Shown: positions 1-8,917 of the stretch, piece after piece
Numbering within the stretch: position 1 is the stretch's first letter
How the letters are laid out: each line of letters opens with the position of its first letter
Assembly (NCBI RefSeq): GCF_047496725.1
Contig: NC_132982.1
Span: 1,301,001-1,365,000 of the forward strand
Direction: 5' to 3'
DNA length: 64,000 nt
From: Anoplolepis gracilipes
Lineage: Eukaryota > Arthropoda > Insecta > Hymenoptera > Formicidae
Translations under genes and position numbers: made by a program
The notes under the pieces: model-generated
What the model was told of the DNA's origin: nothing
Seen by the model: the letters and a program-made list of their open reading frames with translations, nothing else
The model's database searches: none

Positions 1-42
1 GTCTATCTGCTGCTCACATCATTTCCATGCTCTCGTTCATCA

Positions 43-125
43 TTCATTAAATAAATTTATGAACAAAGGCATTGAAATTCTAATGTTAAATTTTATAGGT
101 TCCGGCATAAATTACAATTACTGTA
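43..125. repeat. partial MITE-like repeat, copy 1
   Basis: This stretch ends in a segment reading GGTTCCGGCATAAATTA and closely resembles 3480-3572, where the same sequence forms the second half of a small inverted-repeat unit. It lies just downstream of the broken Myb/SANT-like gene on the minus strand. No coding potential is seen. The two copies, in the same orientation on either side of that gene, are either two insertions of one MITE or ends of a larger element; I cannot decide between these. Confidence 0.45.
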
Positions 126-431
126 TATGTAAATAATACTTTAAGCTACTTGCTTTCTGCAATTTGACTCAATAAATTGATAAAATTTTGCTGGAGCTGC
201 ATTCTTTCCCTGTGCATTTGATTCTGTCTTTCTATCTTTTCTGCTCTGCGTCGTTCTCTCTCTTCTTTTTTCTTCTCCTTGTTCTCTTTTATTTCAGTAA
301 TAAACGATTCCAAAATTGTTTCGACTCTTCGTTTTTTGGGTTTCGACTCTTCTACTCCCATGGAACTAGTTAAAAATAAAGTTAAAAGTTATTAATTTTT
401 ACAAACACAACTATAGACTTGGCAATTCTTC

Positions 432-1170
432 TGATGATATCTTGGATAAGAGAGCCAAAAAATCTCACACGCCGTTAACCTGCGTTTGCTCTTGATTGCC
501 CTTTATAATTATATTTTTATCTTGTAAACACACAAAGCATCTATTATATTGTTTTTTTAACTAAGTTAAGTTTAAATTTAGTAGTCCAAAGATCAAGTTA
601 AAAATTAATAATTTGAAATACATAAGGCTCCAATATTTACAAACACAACTATAGACTTGGCAATAAGAGCCATGCGCGGATGTTGATACGTAAAATTTCT
701 TTTTAGAAATTAATTCTTTCGCGAAATTTGATTCGCCTCGATATTTTTTCTCTACATCTTTTTAGGATGGTAAAGAGGGGTGTAGAATTCTCAAAAATGA
801 GAATCTATTACTTGATGAAACACACCAAGTAAAATATGTGCCTTATGCATGAATCAAATTTCGCGAAAAAATTAATTTCTAAAGTGAAAAGAATTAATTT
901 TTAGAAAGAAATTTTACGCATCATCATCCGCGCATGGTTCTCATTGCCAAGTCTATAATTGTGTTTGTAAATATCGGAGCCTTATGTATTTCAAATTATT
1001 AATTTTTAACTTGATCTTTGGACTATTAAATTTAAACTTAACTTAGTTAAAAAAACAATATAATAGATGCTCTGTGTGTTTACAAGATAAAAATATAATT
1101 ATAAAAGGCAATCAAGAGCAAACGCAGGTTAACGGCGTGTGAGATTTTTTGGCTCTCTTATCCAAGATAT
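432..1170. repeat. fold-back element with ~300-bp inverted arms
   Basis: Positions 432-733 and 848-1170 are near-identical inverted copies separated by about 115 bases of spacer. Both arms contain the string CGCCGTTAACCTGC and its complement. Parts of the arm also recur as direct repeats: 399-425 matches 637-664, and 470-530 matches 2663-2732. This suggests nested or multiple insertions of one small non-autonomous DNA element in the intron of the Myb/SANT-like gene. No ORF or transposase is visible. Confidence 0.75.
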
Positions 1171-1174
1171 GCCA

Positions 1175-1212
1175 TCCGAGGAGACCAAAGGCCCCCTTGT
1201 ACCCCCCTCCCC

Positions 1213-1245
<33 letters not shown>
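1175..1245 (-). repeat. microsatellite-associated GC core, copy 1 (with TG repeat)
   Basis: On the minus strand a CA dinucleotide run (1218-1242) leads into a G-rich block that reads GGGGGGTACAAGGGGGCC. The same order, CA repeat then G-run then TGCAAGGGGGC, is found on the plus strand at 8628-8720 and 18890-19015. No minisatellite arm is seen beside this copy. Confidence 0.55.
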
Positions 1246-1504
1246 GCCACACGAAGAAATGTCGATTAAGTATCTTTTCCTCTTACACAGAAATTCGTTT
1301 GAGTGTTTATTTACATTCGCTCGAACGTCACTATATCGTTTTTACTTACTTGATGTACTATCTTACTTGTACGTATATTTTGTTCATATTTGTTTTTCAA
1401 ATTTTTTCGAGAAAAATAAATCAATATAGCACATGTACTATGTATCCCATAAATGAAAATGTCAATAAATAGATTTCAACGTTGAAAATTACAAACTTTC
1501 TGTC

Positions 1505-1615
1505 TTAATAACTTTTTAATAAATGCCGAGCGCAGCCTAAAATCTTCACAACATTACTCAGGGTGATGACCTTGATAACATATGTGAAGGACATTGAAAT
1601 CGGGGGTGGCTCCGT
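1505..1615. repeat. dispersed repeat, inverted relative to 38195-38300
   Basis: The segment containing CATTACTCAGGGTGATGACC matches, in inverted orientation and with some substitutions, the segment at 38195-38300 (which has GGTCATGACCCTGAGTAATG). It lies just upstream of the Penelope coding fragment, so it could be part of that element, but no Penelope coding sequence is seen near the 38-kb copy. Confidence 0.5.
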
Positions 1616-1734
1616 ATAAGTAAATAATTACCCGATTAGAAGTCGTGTAAAAAATCTGTTCAATGGAATGAAAAAAACCATAAGGACAATAATGTAGATG
1701 ACATTGTCGATATACCAGTAGAGAATAAAAAAAT

Positions 1735-2165
1735 CGTTCTTTAATATTCCTTACATCAAATATATTTCAGACCAATTCAGAGAACTGACAAAAAATTTGA
1801 ATGTAACGTTGTCTTATACTGAAATTAACAACCTTTGCCAACTCATTAAAGTAGGAAAAGACAACTTACCGAGACATTCACTCAGCAATGTCGTCTATAA
1901 GATTAATTGTAAAAACTGCGATGCTTCTTACGTGGGACAGACAGGAAGACGCTTGGGAACAAGGGTTAAGGAGCATAAAAGAAGAACTACGTCTTCAGGC
2001 ATAAACGATCATAAGGTTTTGAATCATGATTTTGATTGGGAGAATATTAATGTCTTGGATGAAGAACCTTTTTTTAGGAAAGAGATTGATATTTGAGATG
2101 ATATATATAAAGCGACAAAAGAATGGTTTAAATTTCCAAAGCGATACAGAAAAATTAAACGGTTA
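1735..2165 (+). pseudogene. Penelope-like element, C-terminal GIY-YIG endonuclease fragment
   Basis: An open frame at 1797-2096, extended at its start by readable codons from about 1735, encodes the end of a Penelope-like retroelement protein. The linker region is followed by VVYKINCKNCDASYVGQTG, the cysteine-bearing form of the GIY-YIG endonuclease domain, and then by a basic stretch ending in RVKEHKRR. In intact Penelope elements this domain follows a reverse transcriptase and nicks the target. Here no reverse transcriptase is present, so this is a 5'-truncated copy, which is usual for the family. Readable codons continue past the stop at 2094-2096. The typical 3' terminal motif lies at 2590-2640. 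A second Penelope endonuclease is at 59683-60078. Confidence 0.8.
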
Positions 2166-2589
2166 TTTGGCGCTCATAAATGACTTTTCGAAAATTTGAC
2201 GTAAACAAAAATATTTTAACATAACAAGCGCTGCGTACTTTCCCTATAATTTCAGTCGTGTATGTGTCGTTCTTAATATGCGGTACGGCCGTCGTTCGTC
2301 TCGCGGTCTGAGTGAGTTAGCTGTTATCTATTTGGTTTTATTAATTGTGAACTTTTAAATCTTTGACGATATGATTTTAGTCGATAGTGTTGACTACGTC
2401 TTTACGACCGGAACCGTTTAGGAGGCTCCTCACATAGGATTTAGCGAGATTGACTAAGATGGCTTTTTAACATCATTTTAACATAACTGATAATTTGCGA
2501 TATTTAGTATGTATTCATTATCTACACTCAATAGAATTGGTCATTACTTGGTTTATAATCCGTTTTATTTACATATGTGTTATTCTGTT

Positions 2590-2640
2590 GTAGTTACTGA
2601 AGAAGACTCAAATTGAGCACAAAATGTATAATAAAAATAC
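2590..2640 (+). repeat. Penelope 3' terminal motif
   Basis: The sequence CTGAAGAAGACTC followed by a short potential stem and then AATAAAAATACG resembles the terminal repeats of Penelope-like elements, which carry a CTGAAGAAG...CGAAACG signature. Here the GAAAC box is degraded to CACAAAAT. Comparable motifs occur at 48180-48220 and 60080-60115. Confidence 0.5.
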
Positions 2641-2662
2641 GATTTTTGAATATATGTGAAAA

Positions 2663-2732
2663 ACAAGAATTTTCTCACATGCCGTTAACCTGCATTTGCT
2701 CTTGATTGCCCTTTATAATTATATTTTTTAGT
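2663..2732. repeat. direct repeat of part of the fold-back arm (470-530)
   Basis: This segment repeats CCGTTAACCTGC, TTTGCTCTTGATTGCC and CTTTATAATTATATTTTT from the fold-back arm at 470-530 in the same orientation. It directly follows the Penelope 3' motif and precedes the Myb/SANT exon, so the Penelope copy may have landed in one copy of this repeat and split it. Confidence 0.5.
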
Positions 2733-3430
2733 TAAAAAAAGTTAACTTACTCAATTTCATCTATTGTTGACTTGTTTGATAATAATGATTTTCTGATAAA
2801 GAAGAGCCTGTGGAAGGTGAATCGCTGTTGGCTATAAACAGGTTCTACCCAGGACTTTTCTCTAAATATTAAGTCCATAGTAGAGTAAAAGGTCCAAAAA
2901 CTAGCATGATTCCTGTTGCTGTTACTAATATTTTTATAAATCCTTTTCAATCCGGACATTTTATTTTGGCACTGAGTAGCAGTGACGTCTACTTTGCCTT
3001 TTTCATTTTGTTTGCGATGTCTAACCATATTTTATTATGGCGTTTTAAGCCTGAATTAAATTCAGGCTCTTTATTGCGATAAATCTCCAGAAATAAAAGA
3101 ACTGTCTGACGTGACCAAATAAAAGATTCTTTCTTGCTATTTTCGTTTACCTCCAATCCACAGGATGCATAGGAGGTTATTCTGGTTTGTCAGCTTCTTC
3201 ATTGATAAATGCCATACTTCGCCTCTCACTTTCTCGGTCCACTAGAACCTTGATAACTTCTAAAAAAATAAAAAAAGATTTCAATTATTTAGGGCATTTT
3301 ACAAAGAGTGAGTGTTACTTCACATTATCACAAAAACGATATTTCGATTGGAATTCAATATTTTAGATATGAAATCTGCTTTGCATAAATAAAAAAACAC
3401 AATTCTAAAGTATTATTTATGCAGGCTGTA

Positions 3431-3573
3431 GTCAATAATTTATGCCGAACCTGATAGTTTGACACTGAGATGTCAATGTTTTGTTCATAAATTTTATAAA
3501 TAAAGAATATATGAATGAAAACATTGAAATCCCAGTATTTAACTTTATTAATTCCGGCATAAATTATTGATTA
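3431..3573. repeat. small MITE-like inverted-repeat unit
   Basis: The ends GTCAATAATTTATGCCGAA and TTCCGGCATAAATTATTGA are inverted copies about 105 bases apart. The second half resembles 43-125. The family is not recognised and no coding sequence is present. Confidence 0.55.
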
Positions 3574-3854
3574 CACTTGCATAAATCAAATTGAAAAGAC
3601 ATTTGGAATAAATATATTGTTTTAAGAATTTTTAAAAGTGGTTGCAATTAAACTTTCTATTATTATAATACTTACTACCCGTTGTTGCCGCCAGGAATTC
3701 GGTCTCAGAGACATCGAATTCCCAAAACTCATTATCTACGTACACTTGCAATTTTTTTGAAGTTATGTGTACTTATAATGAAATAAATTTTTTTTTTAGC
3801 AATCTGCCACTAACCGTTAATCTAACTTAACCGTTAGCTATATCTAACGTCTTG
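3574..3854. other. AT-rich sequence, nothing recognised
   Basis: No ORF of note, no repeat structure and no motif that I can assign on either strand. Confidence 0.4.
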
Positions 3855-4070
3855 GGTTCCGTTTCGCGTATGAAATGCATACGCATGGACCACGCATAGG
3901 CTGCCTCACCTCGGGAGCTGAGGCAGTTTATGGGCTCTTATCCGCTGAGTGGTGGGAAAAAGCATTATAGCGGGAGATCGTTCTCATGTGCGCATGAATC
4001 GTGCATGGAGTGAAACGGAACGACCTCCGAGCTTTTTATGCGATCCATGCATGAAACGGAACGCACTCAT
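3855..4070. mobile_element. Harbinger-type MITE
   Basis: The unit begins with GGTTCCGTTTCGCGTATG and ends with CATGAAACGGAACGCACTC, imperfect inverted copies. The same right end, ATGAAACGGAACGCACTC, closes the Harbinger transposase remnant at 12690-13735, which links this 215-base unit to PIF/Harbinger. The interior holds a short hairpin (CTGCCTCACC and CTGAGGCAG) and no coding sequence. Target duplications are not clear. Confidence 0.6.
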
Positions 4071-4079
4071 GGTTACGGT

Positions 4080-4430
4080 TGTGTTTATGGATAACTCTTT
4101 CAATAATGGAAAAAGAATTAATTGAATTTCCAGTCATCATTAACGACAATAATGAGATTAGTTCTTACCCTCTTTCTTAATAAAGAAACCGCTGCTAGAG
4201 CTAATCAAGGTATTAAAATAAATATAATTAACATAACTTACAAAAAGAGAAATATGTAATAATTCGAAAGTAACGAAAATATTTTAATATAGATCAAGAG
4301 TTTTTGCGAAGTATTATTAATGAATACAAACAGAACAGTAATGGATTGAAAGCTGCATCAATGACTGATTGTGAAATAGAATCCAAAACAAGAACAATTT
4401 TTTACAATTTAAAATCTTGCTAAACAATTA
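4080..4430. other. AT-rich spacer, no gene recognised
   Basis: A few short open stretches occur on the plus strand, such as a methionine near 4107, but they hit stops within about 30 codons and match no family that I know. Confidence 0.35.
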
Positions 4431-4438
4431 TATATATA

Positions 4439-5070
4439 CAGGGTGTCTATGACCACCCGTACCACCCTTTTATTTTGGATACAGAGCATTTTAGAGAAAA
4501 ATGTTTCAGACAAAAGTTGTACAATTTTGAGGAGGCCATAAGATGGTACCATTGGTTTGACCTTGAATAGTTGTTTGAAGGTCATGTAAAGGTCACCTTG
4601 AATTTTTTAAATGAGACACCTTATATATTATTGCATATTCTTGTAGCTCATCTCGAGAGTTTTCCGAAACACTATAATAAAATGTTTTTTTATTAAATAA
4701 TTTTTGGGTTATAAAGCTTCAAAGTTACAGTATTTTGACATAAAATACAAGATATCTCGTAAAATATTCATTTCTCGATTATCTTACCCTAATACTTTTA
4801 TGCACAAAATAATGAGATAAATCAATTGGCGTAATTAAAACACATAATTATGTTAAAGTAAAAATGTGTAACTGCTAGTTGCAAATTCAGATTTTTTCTT
4901 AAAGATAACTATGTGTTTTCTTTACATCACTTGATTTGTCTCATTATTCTGTGCATAAAACTATTAGGGTAAAATAATCGAAAAATGAATATTTTACGAG
5001 ATATCTTGTATTTTATGTCAAAATATTACAACTTTCAAGTCTTATAACTCAAAGAATACGTAATGAAAAA
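4439..5070. mobile_element. Tc1/mariner-like fold-back element, right end truncated
   Basis: The left end starts TA|CAGGGTG and the first about 300 bases match the long TIR of the complete element at 42070-44925, including ATGTTTCAGACAAAAGTTGT. Positions 4690-4855 are repeated in inverted form at 4905-5070, so the right arm breaks off where Gypsy pol sequence begins. No transposase is encoded. The element truncates the Gypsy pol to its right, so this junction is an insertion with deletion or a later rearrangement. Confidence 0.7.
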
Positions 5071-7060
5071 TACTTTATCGTATATCCAAGCAGCAATATC
5101 CTTAACAGATATTTCTGAACGTAGAGGACGTACTCCTACCTCTTTGCTTCGACAAATAAAAGCAATGCTAGGATCTTTCATTTGTTCTTCACGCCATTCC
5201 TGAAGAGTGTCCTCTACGAGGATAATTCGTGCTATAGACTTCTTAATTTCTTCCGAGTTCTTCTGTTCTACCTTAGCACAATATTCACAGCCAAGTAATT
5301 CACAATGCCGTCCGGACAAACCATCAGCATTCTTATGCACCAATCCTTTACGATGCACAATTTCAAAATCATATTCCTGGAGTCTCTCCAGCCAACGCAC
5401 CAACTGCCCTTCCAAGTCTCTGAAGGACATCAACCATTTAAGGGAGACATGATCCGTGCGAATCAAAAATTTTCGTCCGAAAAGATAGTGTCTGAAAAAT
5501 TTTATAGAATCTACTATTGCTAAAAGTTCTTGACGAGTAACACAATAGTTTCTTTCAGTTCTACTAAAAACTCGACTAAAGTATGCAATGACTTTTTCCT
5601 TCTTGTTTCTGTGAAAGGACCGCGCCAATTCCTATATTTGAAGCATCAGTATCTAGTACAAACTCCCTCTCTCCCCTCGGAAAGGATGACATTAAAGAAG
5701 AAGACAACATTTCTTTTAGTTTCAAATATGCATCCTGACAAGATTTATCCCATGAAAATTTAACCTGACTTCCCGTTAAAGCATATAAAGGCTTGCTATA
5801 GAAGAAAACTCCTTAACAAATTTTCGATAGTAAGAACAGAATCCCAGAAAACTCCGCACTTGTTTCTTATTATGTGGAATTGGTCAATTCTTCACAGCAG
5901 AAACTTTTTCAGGATCTGTAGTAACGCCTCTTGAGGAAACTATATATCTTAAATATTTTACGTCTTTTGCAAAAAGAATACATTTTTTTGGATTCGCTTT
6001 CAAATTAGCCAAATGTAAGCGCGAGAAAACTCTTTTAAGATTATCTAGCACTTCATTAAAATTCTTTCCAAAAATGATCACATCATCCAAATATACTAAA
6101 CAGATTTTAAATAACAGGCCTTGTAAAACTTTTTCCATCATCCGTTCAAAAGTAACGGGGGCGTTACACAGTCCAAAAGGCATAACATTAAATTGCCATA
6201 ATCCACGTCTAACAGAAAAAGTCTTTTCTTTATCTGCAGAACGAATTTTTATCTGCCAATAACCACTCTTAAGATCTAAAGTATAAAACTAAGAGTTACC
6301 TGAAAGTTGATTGAGGATATCGTCTATTCTGGGTAAAGGAAAAGAGTCTTTTATAGTTACAGAATTCAACTTCCTGTAGTCAACACAAAATCTAATCGTT
6401 CCGTCCTTTTTTCTCACTAAAACAGCAGGAGATACCCAGGGGCTATGCGACTCTTCGATGACTCCTTGTTCTTTCATCTCCTCAATTATTTTATCAACTT
6501 CCTTCCGCATTTGTAAAAGAATCCGACGAGGAACCTCTTGCTTGATAGGAGAAGGATCTTTTACATTAATACCATGAAAAACAGTTTCACAATTTCCAGC
6601 AACAATCTGTTCGGAAAATACATCTTGATATTCATTCTAAAAATCTCCAAAAACATTCTTTTGAACTTCGTTTAAATTTTCAGGTTTTTGCTTGTAAAGT
6701 TCCTGTAAATTGGAAGGAATTCTTTCTGAATAATTTTGCTTTTTCTTGCATTCAGAAAAACCAAAAACAGAATCAAATATATTTTCTAAATTTACTTTTT
6801 CAAGAAAATCCATCCCCAACAGACAATCATCATTCATTTCTATTATAAATATTGGAATTTCTACCGATTTTCTTCCCAAAAGAACCCTCACTACAACCTT
6901 AAATTCGATCGGTACTTCCCTTCCAGAAGGATATAAGAACATTTTCCTCTTTAAAAATATGTTTATCCTCCTTTACCAATTTTTTATTGAGAATTGAGAC
7001 GTTGGAGCCCATGTCTATTTTAAATAAACATTCTTCCTCATCTAACTTCCCCTTATGACT
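5070..7060 (-). pseudogene. Ty3/Gypsy pol (protease, RT, RNase H), broken
   Basis: Going down the minus strand, the protease begins near 7035, with the catalytic-site string reading FKIDMGSNVSIL where the family has DTG or DSG, and its flap/core half continues at 6637-6942 (DDCLLGMDFLEKVN). Reverse transcriptase follows at about 6520-5884: HSPWVSPAVLVRKKDGTIR, the VDYRKLN box, the FGLCNAP box and an intact LVYLDDVIIF catalytic motif. RNase H lies at about 5740-5100, with VLDTDAS and the TRQELLAIV and RTDH boxes. Stops or frameshifts occur near 6289, 5884 and 5630. Pol normally copies the element RNA into DNA in cytoplasmic particles; this copy cannot make the full protein. The substitution at the protease active site adds to the evidence of decay. 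Confidence 0.88.
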
Positions 7061-7152
7061 AAAATGTTTAGAATTTAACTCAATTCGATTAATATTATAT
7101 GTAACATTCGGGGTTCTACTCTTTATAGTTGTTCTCCCCCCGCCGAAAGCAA

Positions 7153-8189
7153 CTAAACTGTGTTTCCCTTATTTTCTGGGCAATCAGATCGGAAATGTCC
7201 AATTTTCCCGCATTGCCAACACTCTTTTGCATTATTCCTTTTCCAATTTCCTTTTTCCTCATCCTTTCCAGCCTTTCCTCCTTTCTCATCATTCTGTGCA
7301 TTCCTATCTTTTCCTTTCTTAAAACGTTTTTCAAATTCTTTTCTCTTCTCAAAATTCTCTCCTTGAATAAATTTTACGGCCTTCGTCCTCTCTACAGCTA
7401 ATTTCAGCGAAGTAATTCCCTCTAGCTGAAGAGGCCTTCTAACAAACCCATCCGATAGAGATGAAACAAATTGCGCGCACGCGATTTTATCTCTAACCGC
7501 ATAAGGCATTCAGGGTAAGCCAAACGAGAAAGTCTCTCTAATTCTGAACCAAAAGTCGCGAAATTTTCTCCAAATTTTTGCCTCCTATTCGTAAATTGTG
7601 TATAGCAATTTTGCGAAAGTTGCCCATCACCAAAACGCAACTCTAATTTCGATTTCAACTTTTCATAATCTAATTTTTCTAACTCCTCCACTGATTCCAA
7701 AACAGAAGCGTTTTTTCTCTCAAATTTGAAACTAGAGCTATAGTTTTTGTCGCGTCATCTCAATGATTCGCACGCACAATTAAATTAAACTGTGAAAGAA
7801 ATTCTCGCAACGGAACTGATCCGTCAAAAATGTCGAGCTTTAATTTATACTCTACGTCGGCACGCGTAATCTCTCTTTGGCAAAAATTTTCTATTTCCGG
7901 ACCACGATTTGCTCTATTATCACGACTTAGCTGTCTTTGTTGCGGAGATCGAGTTCGATTTTCTCACAGATGTTGAAGCTCCTCGTCATGTCGACGCAAC
8001 ATCGCGGAGAACTTCTCCCGACGAGCCTGTCGCATTTGCCGCATCTCCAACAGCATGGTCTGAAGGACTGTCGCACCCGAAGTCGCTGCCGCTGTCGGAA
8101 TCTCCATCGTTGCTATTTTTGCAGCCGGCTATACTCCGTCGTATACTCTGATCCCGCAGACTCCAATAATCGTCTTTTCCTTGTCGCAA
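7153..8189 (-). pseudogene. Ty3/Gypsy gag, frameshifted
   Basis: The gag of Gypsy element 1 is spread over several frames. The N-terminal part (8189-7986) is followed by a capsid-like region (7810-7422), which includes KSKLELRFGDGQLSQ, and by 7509-7153, which includes a lysine/glutamate-rich linker and one zinc knuckle, CWQCGKIGHFRSDC (CX2CX4HX4C). This is the RNA-binding nucleocapsid signature. The same order and closely similar residues appear in the gag at 21025-23150, so the two elements belong to one family. Confidence 0.82.
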
Positions 8190-8228
8190 TTAACGTGGTC
8201 ATAGCACTCGCACTCGTTTACTTCGGCT

Positions 8229-8246
8229 ATCCTGGACGAGCCCCCA
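8229..8246 (-). other. primer-binding site of Gypsy element 1
   Basis: On the minus strand, three bases after the 5' LTR, the sequence TGGGGGCTCGTCCAGGAT is complementary to a tRNA 3' end. It differs at one position from the proline-tRNA site known from murine retroviruses (from memory). It fixes the LTR/internal boundary. Confidence 0.7.
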
Positions 8247-8249
8247 AAA

Positions 8250-8264
8250 TGTTACGTCCGCGGG

Positions 8265-8318
<54 letters not shown>

Positions 8319-8586
8319 AACGCAACGCAGCTGACACTCGCAGACCGCACTCGTAAATAAAAATACACTTTTGAATTAATAAGAACAACTTTAATAGTGA
8401 ACACAAATAACAGTATCACAAATATCGATGTAAGACGCGACCGTTCAGCTTGACAGCTGTCCGAGATCTCTCTCAAAATGTTTGCCGTTTGACAACCGAA
8501 TCTCCCGATATCCCGGAGACGATCTTCTTTTACCATAATGAGCGGCCGTGCAATGCGGCGTGGGAACGCCAAGCAGGGACATAACA
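8250..8586 (-). repeat. 5' LTR of Gypsy element 1
   Basis: The LTR runs TG...CA on either strand (TGTTATGTCC start and GGACGTAACA end, minus orientation) and is followed by the primer-binding site. It contains a TA dinucleotide run at 8264-8316 close to its 3' end. The ends are shared with the LTRs at 20581-20922, 23819-24183 and the solo LTR at 37765-38082. Confidence 0.85.
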
Positions 8587-8911
8587 ATATTTTCAATATT
8601 TTCATAATATACACAAACACATATACACGGGGGGGGGGGGTGCAAGGGGGCCTCCGGCCCTCCCCCTCCCATACCCACCCCGTCCACCTCGCTTTACGTG
8701 AAAAGTTGCAAACCCATGTAAACTTTGCTTTGTCTTGTACATGCGAAGCGAGGTGTCCAATCGTGCAGTGTGTGTCCAATCGTGCAGTGTGTGTCCAATC
8801 GTACGGTGTCCAATCGTTCAGTGTCCAAACGTTCAGTGTCCAATCATGCAGTGTCCAATCGTGCGGTGTCCAATCGTTCCTTGTCCAAACGGGACCCTCC
8901 CTCCAAAAGAC
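8587..8911 (+). repeat. microsatellite-associated repeat, copy 2, with minisatellite
   Basis: A short CA run leads to a block of ten Gs, then a GC-rich core (8631-8720) whose sequence TGCAAGGGGGCCTCCGGCCC is nearly the same as in the copy at 18928-19015. About eight to ten copies of a 14-16-base unit, of the type GTGTCCAATCGTGCA, follow at 8750-8890. The left minisatellite arm seen in the 18.5-kb copy is absent here, apparently replaced by the Gypsy LTR. The array sits in what was an intron of the CLASP fragment. Confidence 0.7.
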
Positions 8912-8917
8912 ACTCAC

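Larger units (their letters stand above)
146..3263 (-). pseudogene. broken Myb/SANT-like DNA-binding protein gene (two exons)
   Basis: Reading on the minus strand, about 3263-2747 encodes a Myb/SANT-like (trihelix-type) domain: a helix ending in LLFLEIYRNKEPEF, then an invariant-looking VTATQCQNKM, and the family's closing MDLIFREKSWVEP. The second exon, 365-146, follows a normal CTAG acceptor and encodes a lysine/glutamate/arginine-rich coiled-coil-like tail of about 71 residues ending in a stop. Such DNA-binding proteins are known as the accessory ORF of PIF/Harbinger transposons and as domesticated insect genes; which one this was is not clear. The first exon has a frameshift near 3015, just before the VTATQ motif. 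The intron (366-2746) is expanded by a fold-back repeat and a Penelope fragment. I see no Harbinger transposase next to it. Confidence 0.6.
5070..8586 (-). mobile_element. Ty3/Gypsy retrotransposon 1, 5' LTR to RNase H
   Basis: On the minus strand, from right to left: a 337-base 5' LTR (8250-8586), a primer-binding site (8229-8246), a gag region with a zinc knuckle, an aspartic protease, a reverse transcriptase and RNase H. The integrase and 3' LTR are missing because a Tc1/mariner-like element cuts in at 5070. Gag is frameshifted and pol has several stops, so the copy is dead. Its gag and LTR ends are related to the deleted element at 20581-24183. Confidence 0.88.

Noticed and set aside
8250..8586. 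Origin of replication or promoter island because of the TA run
   Set aside because: The TA run is a microsatellite inside a Gypsy LTR; nothing else supports such a role.
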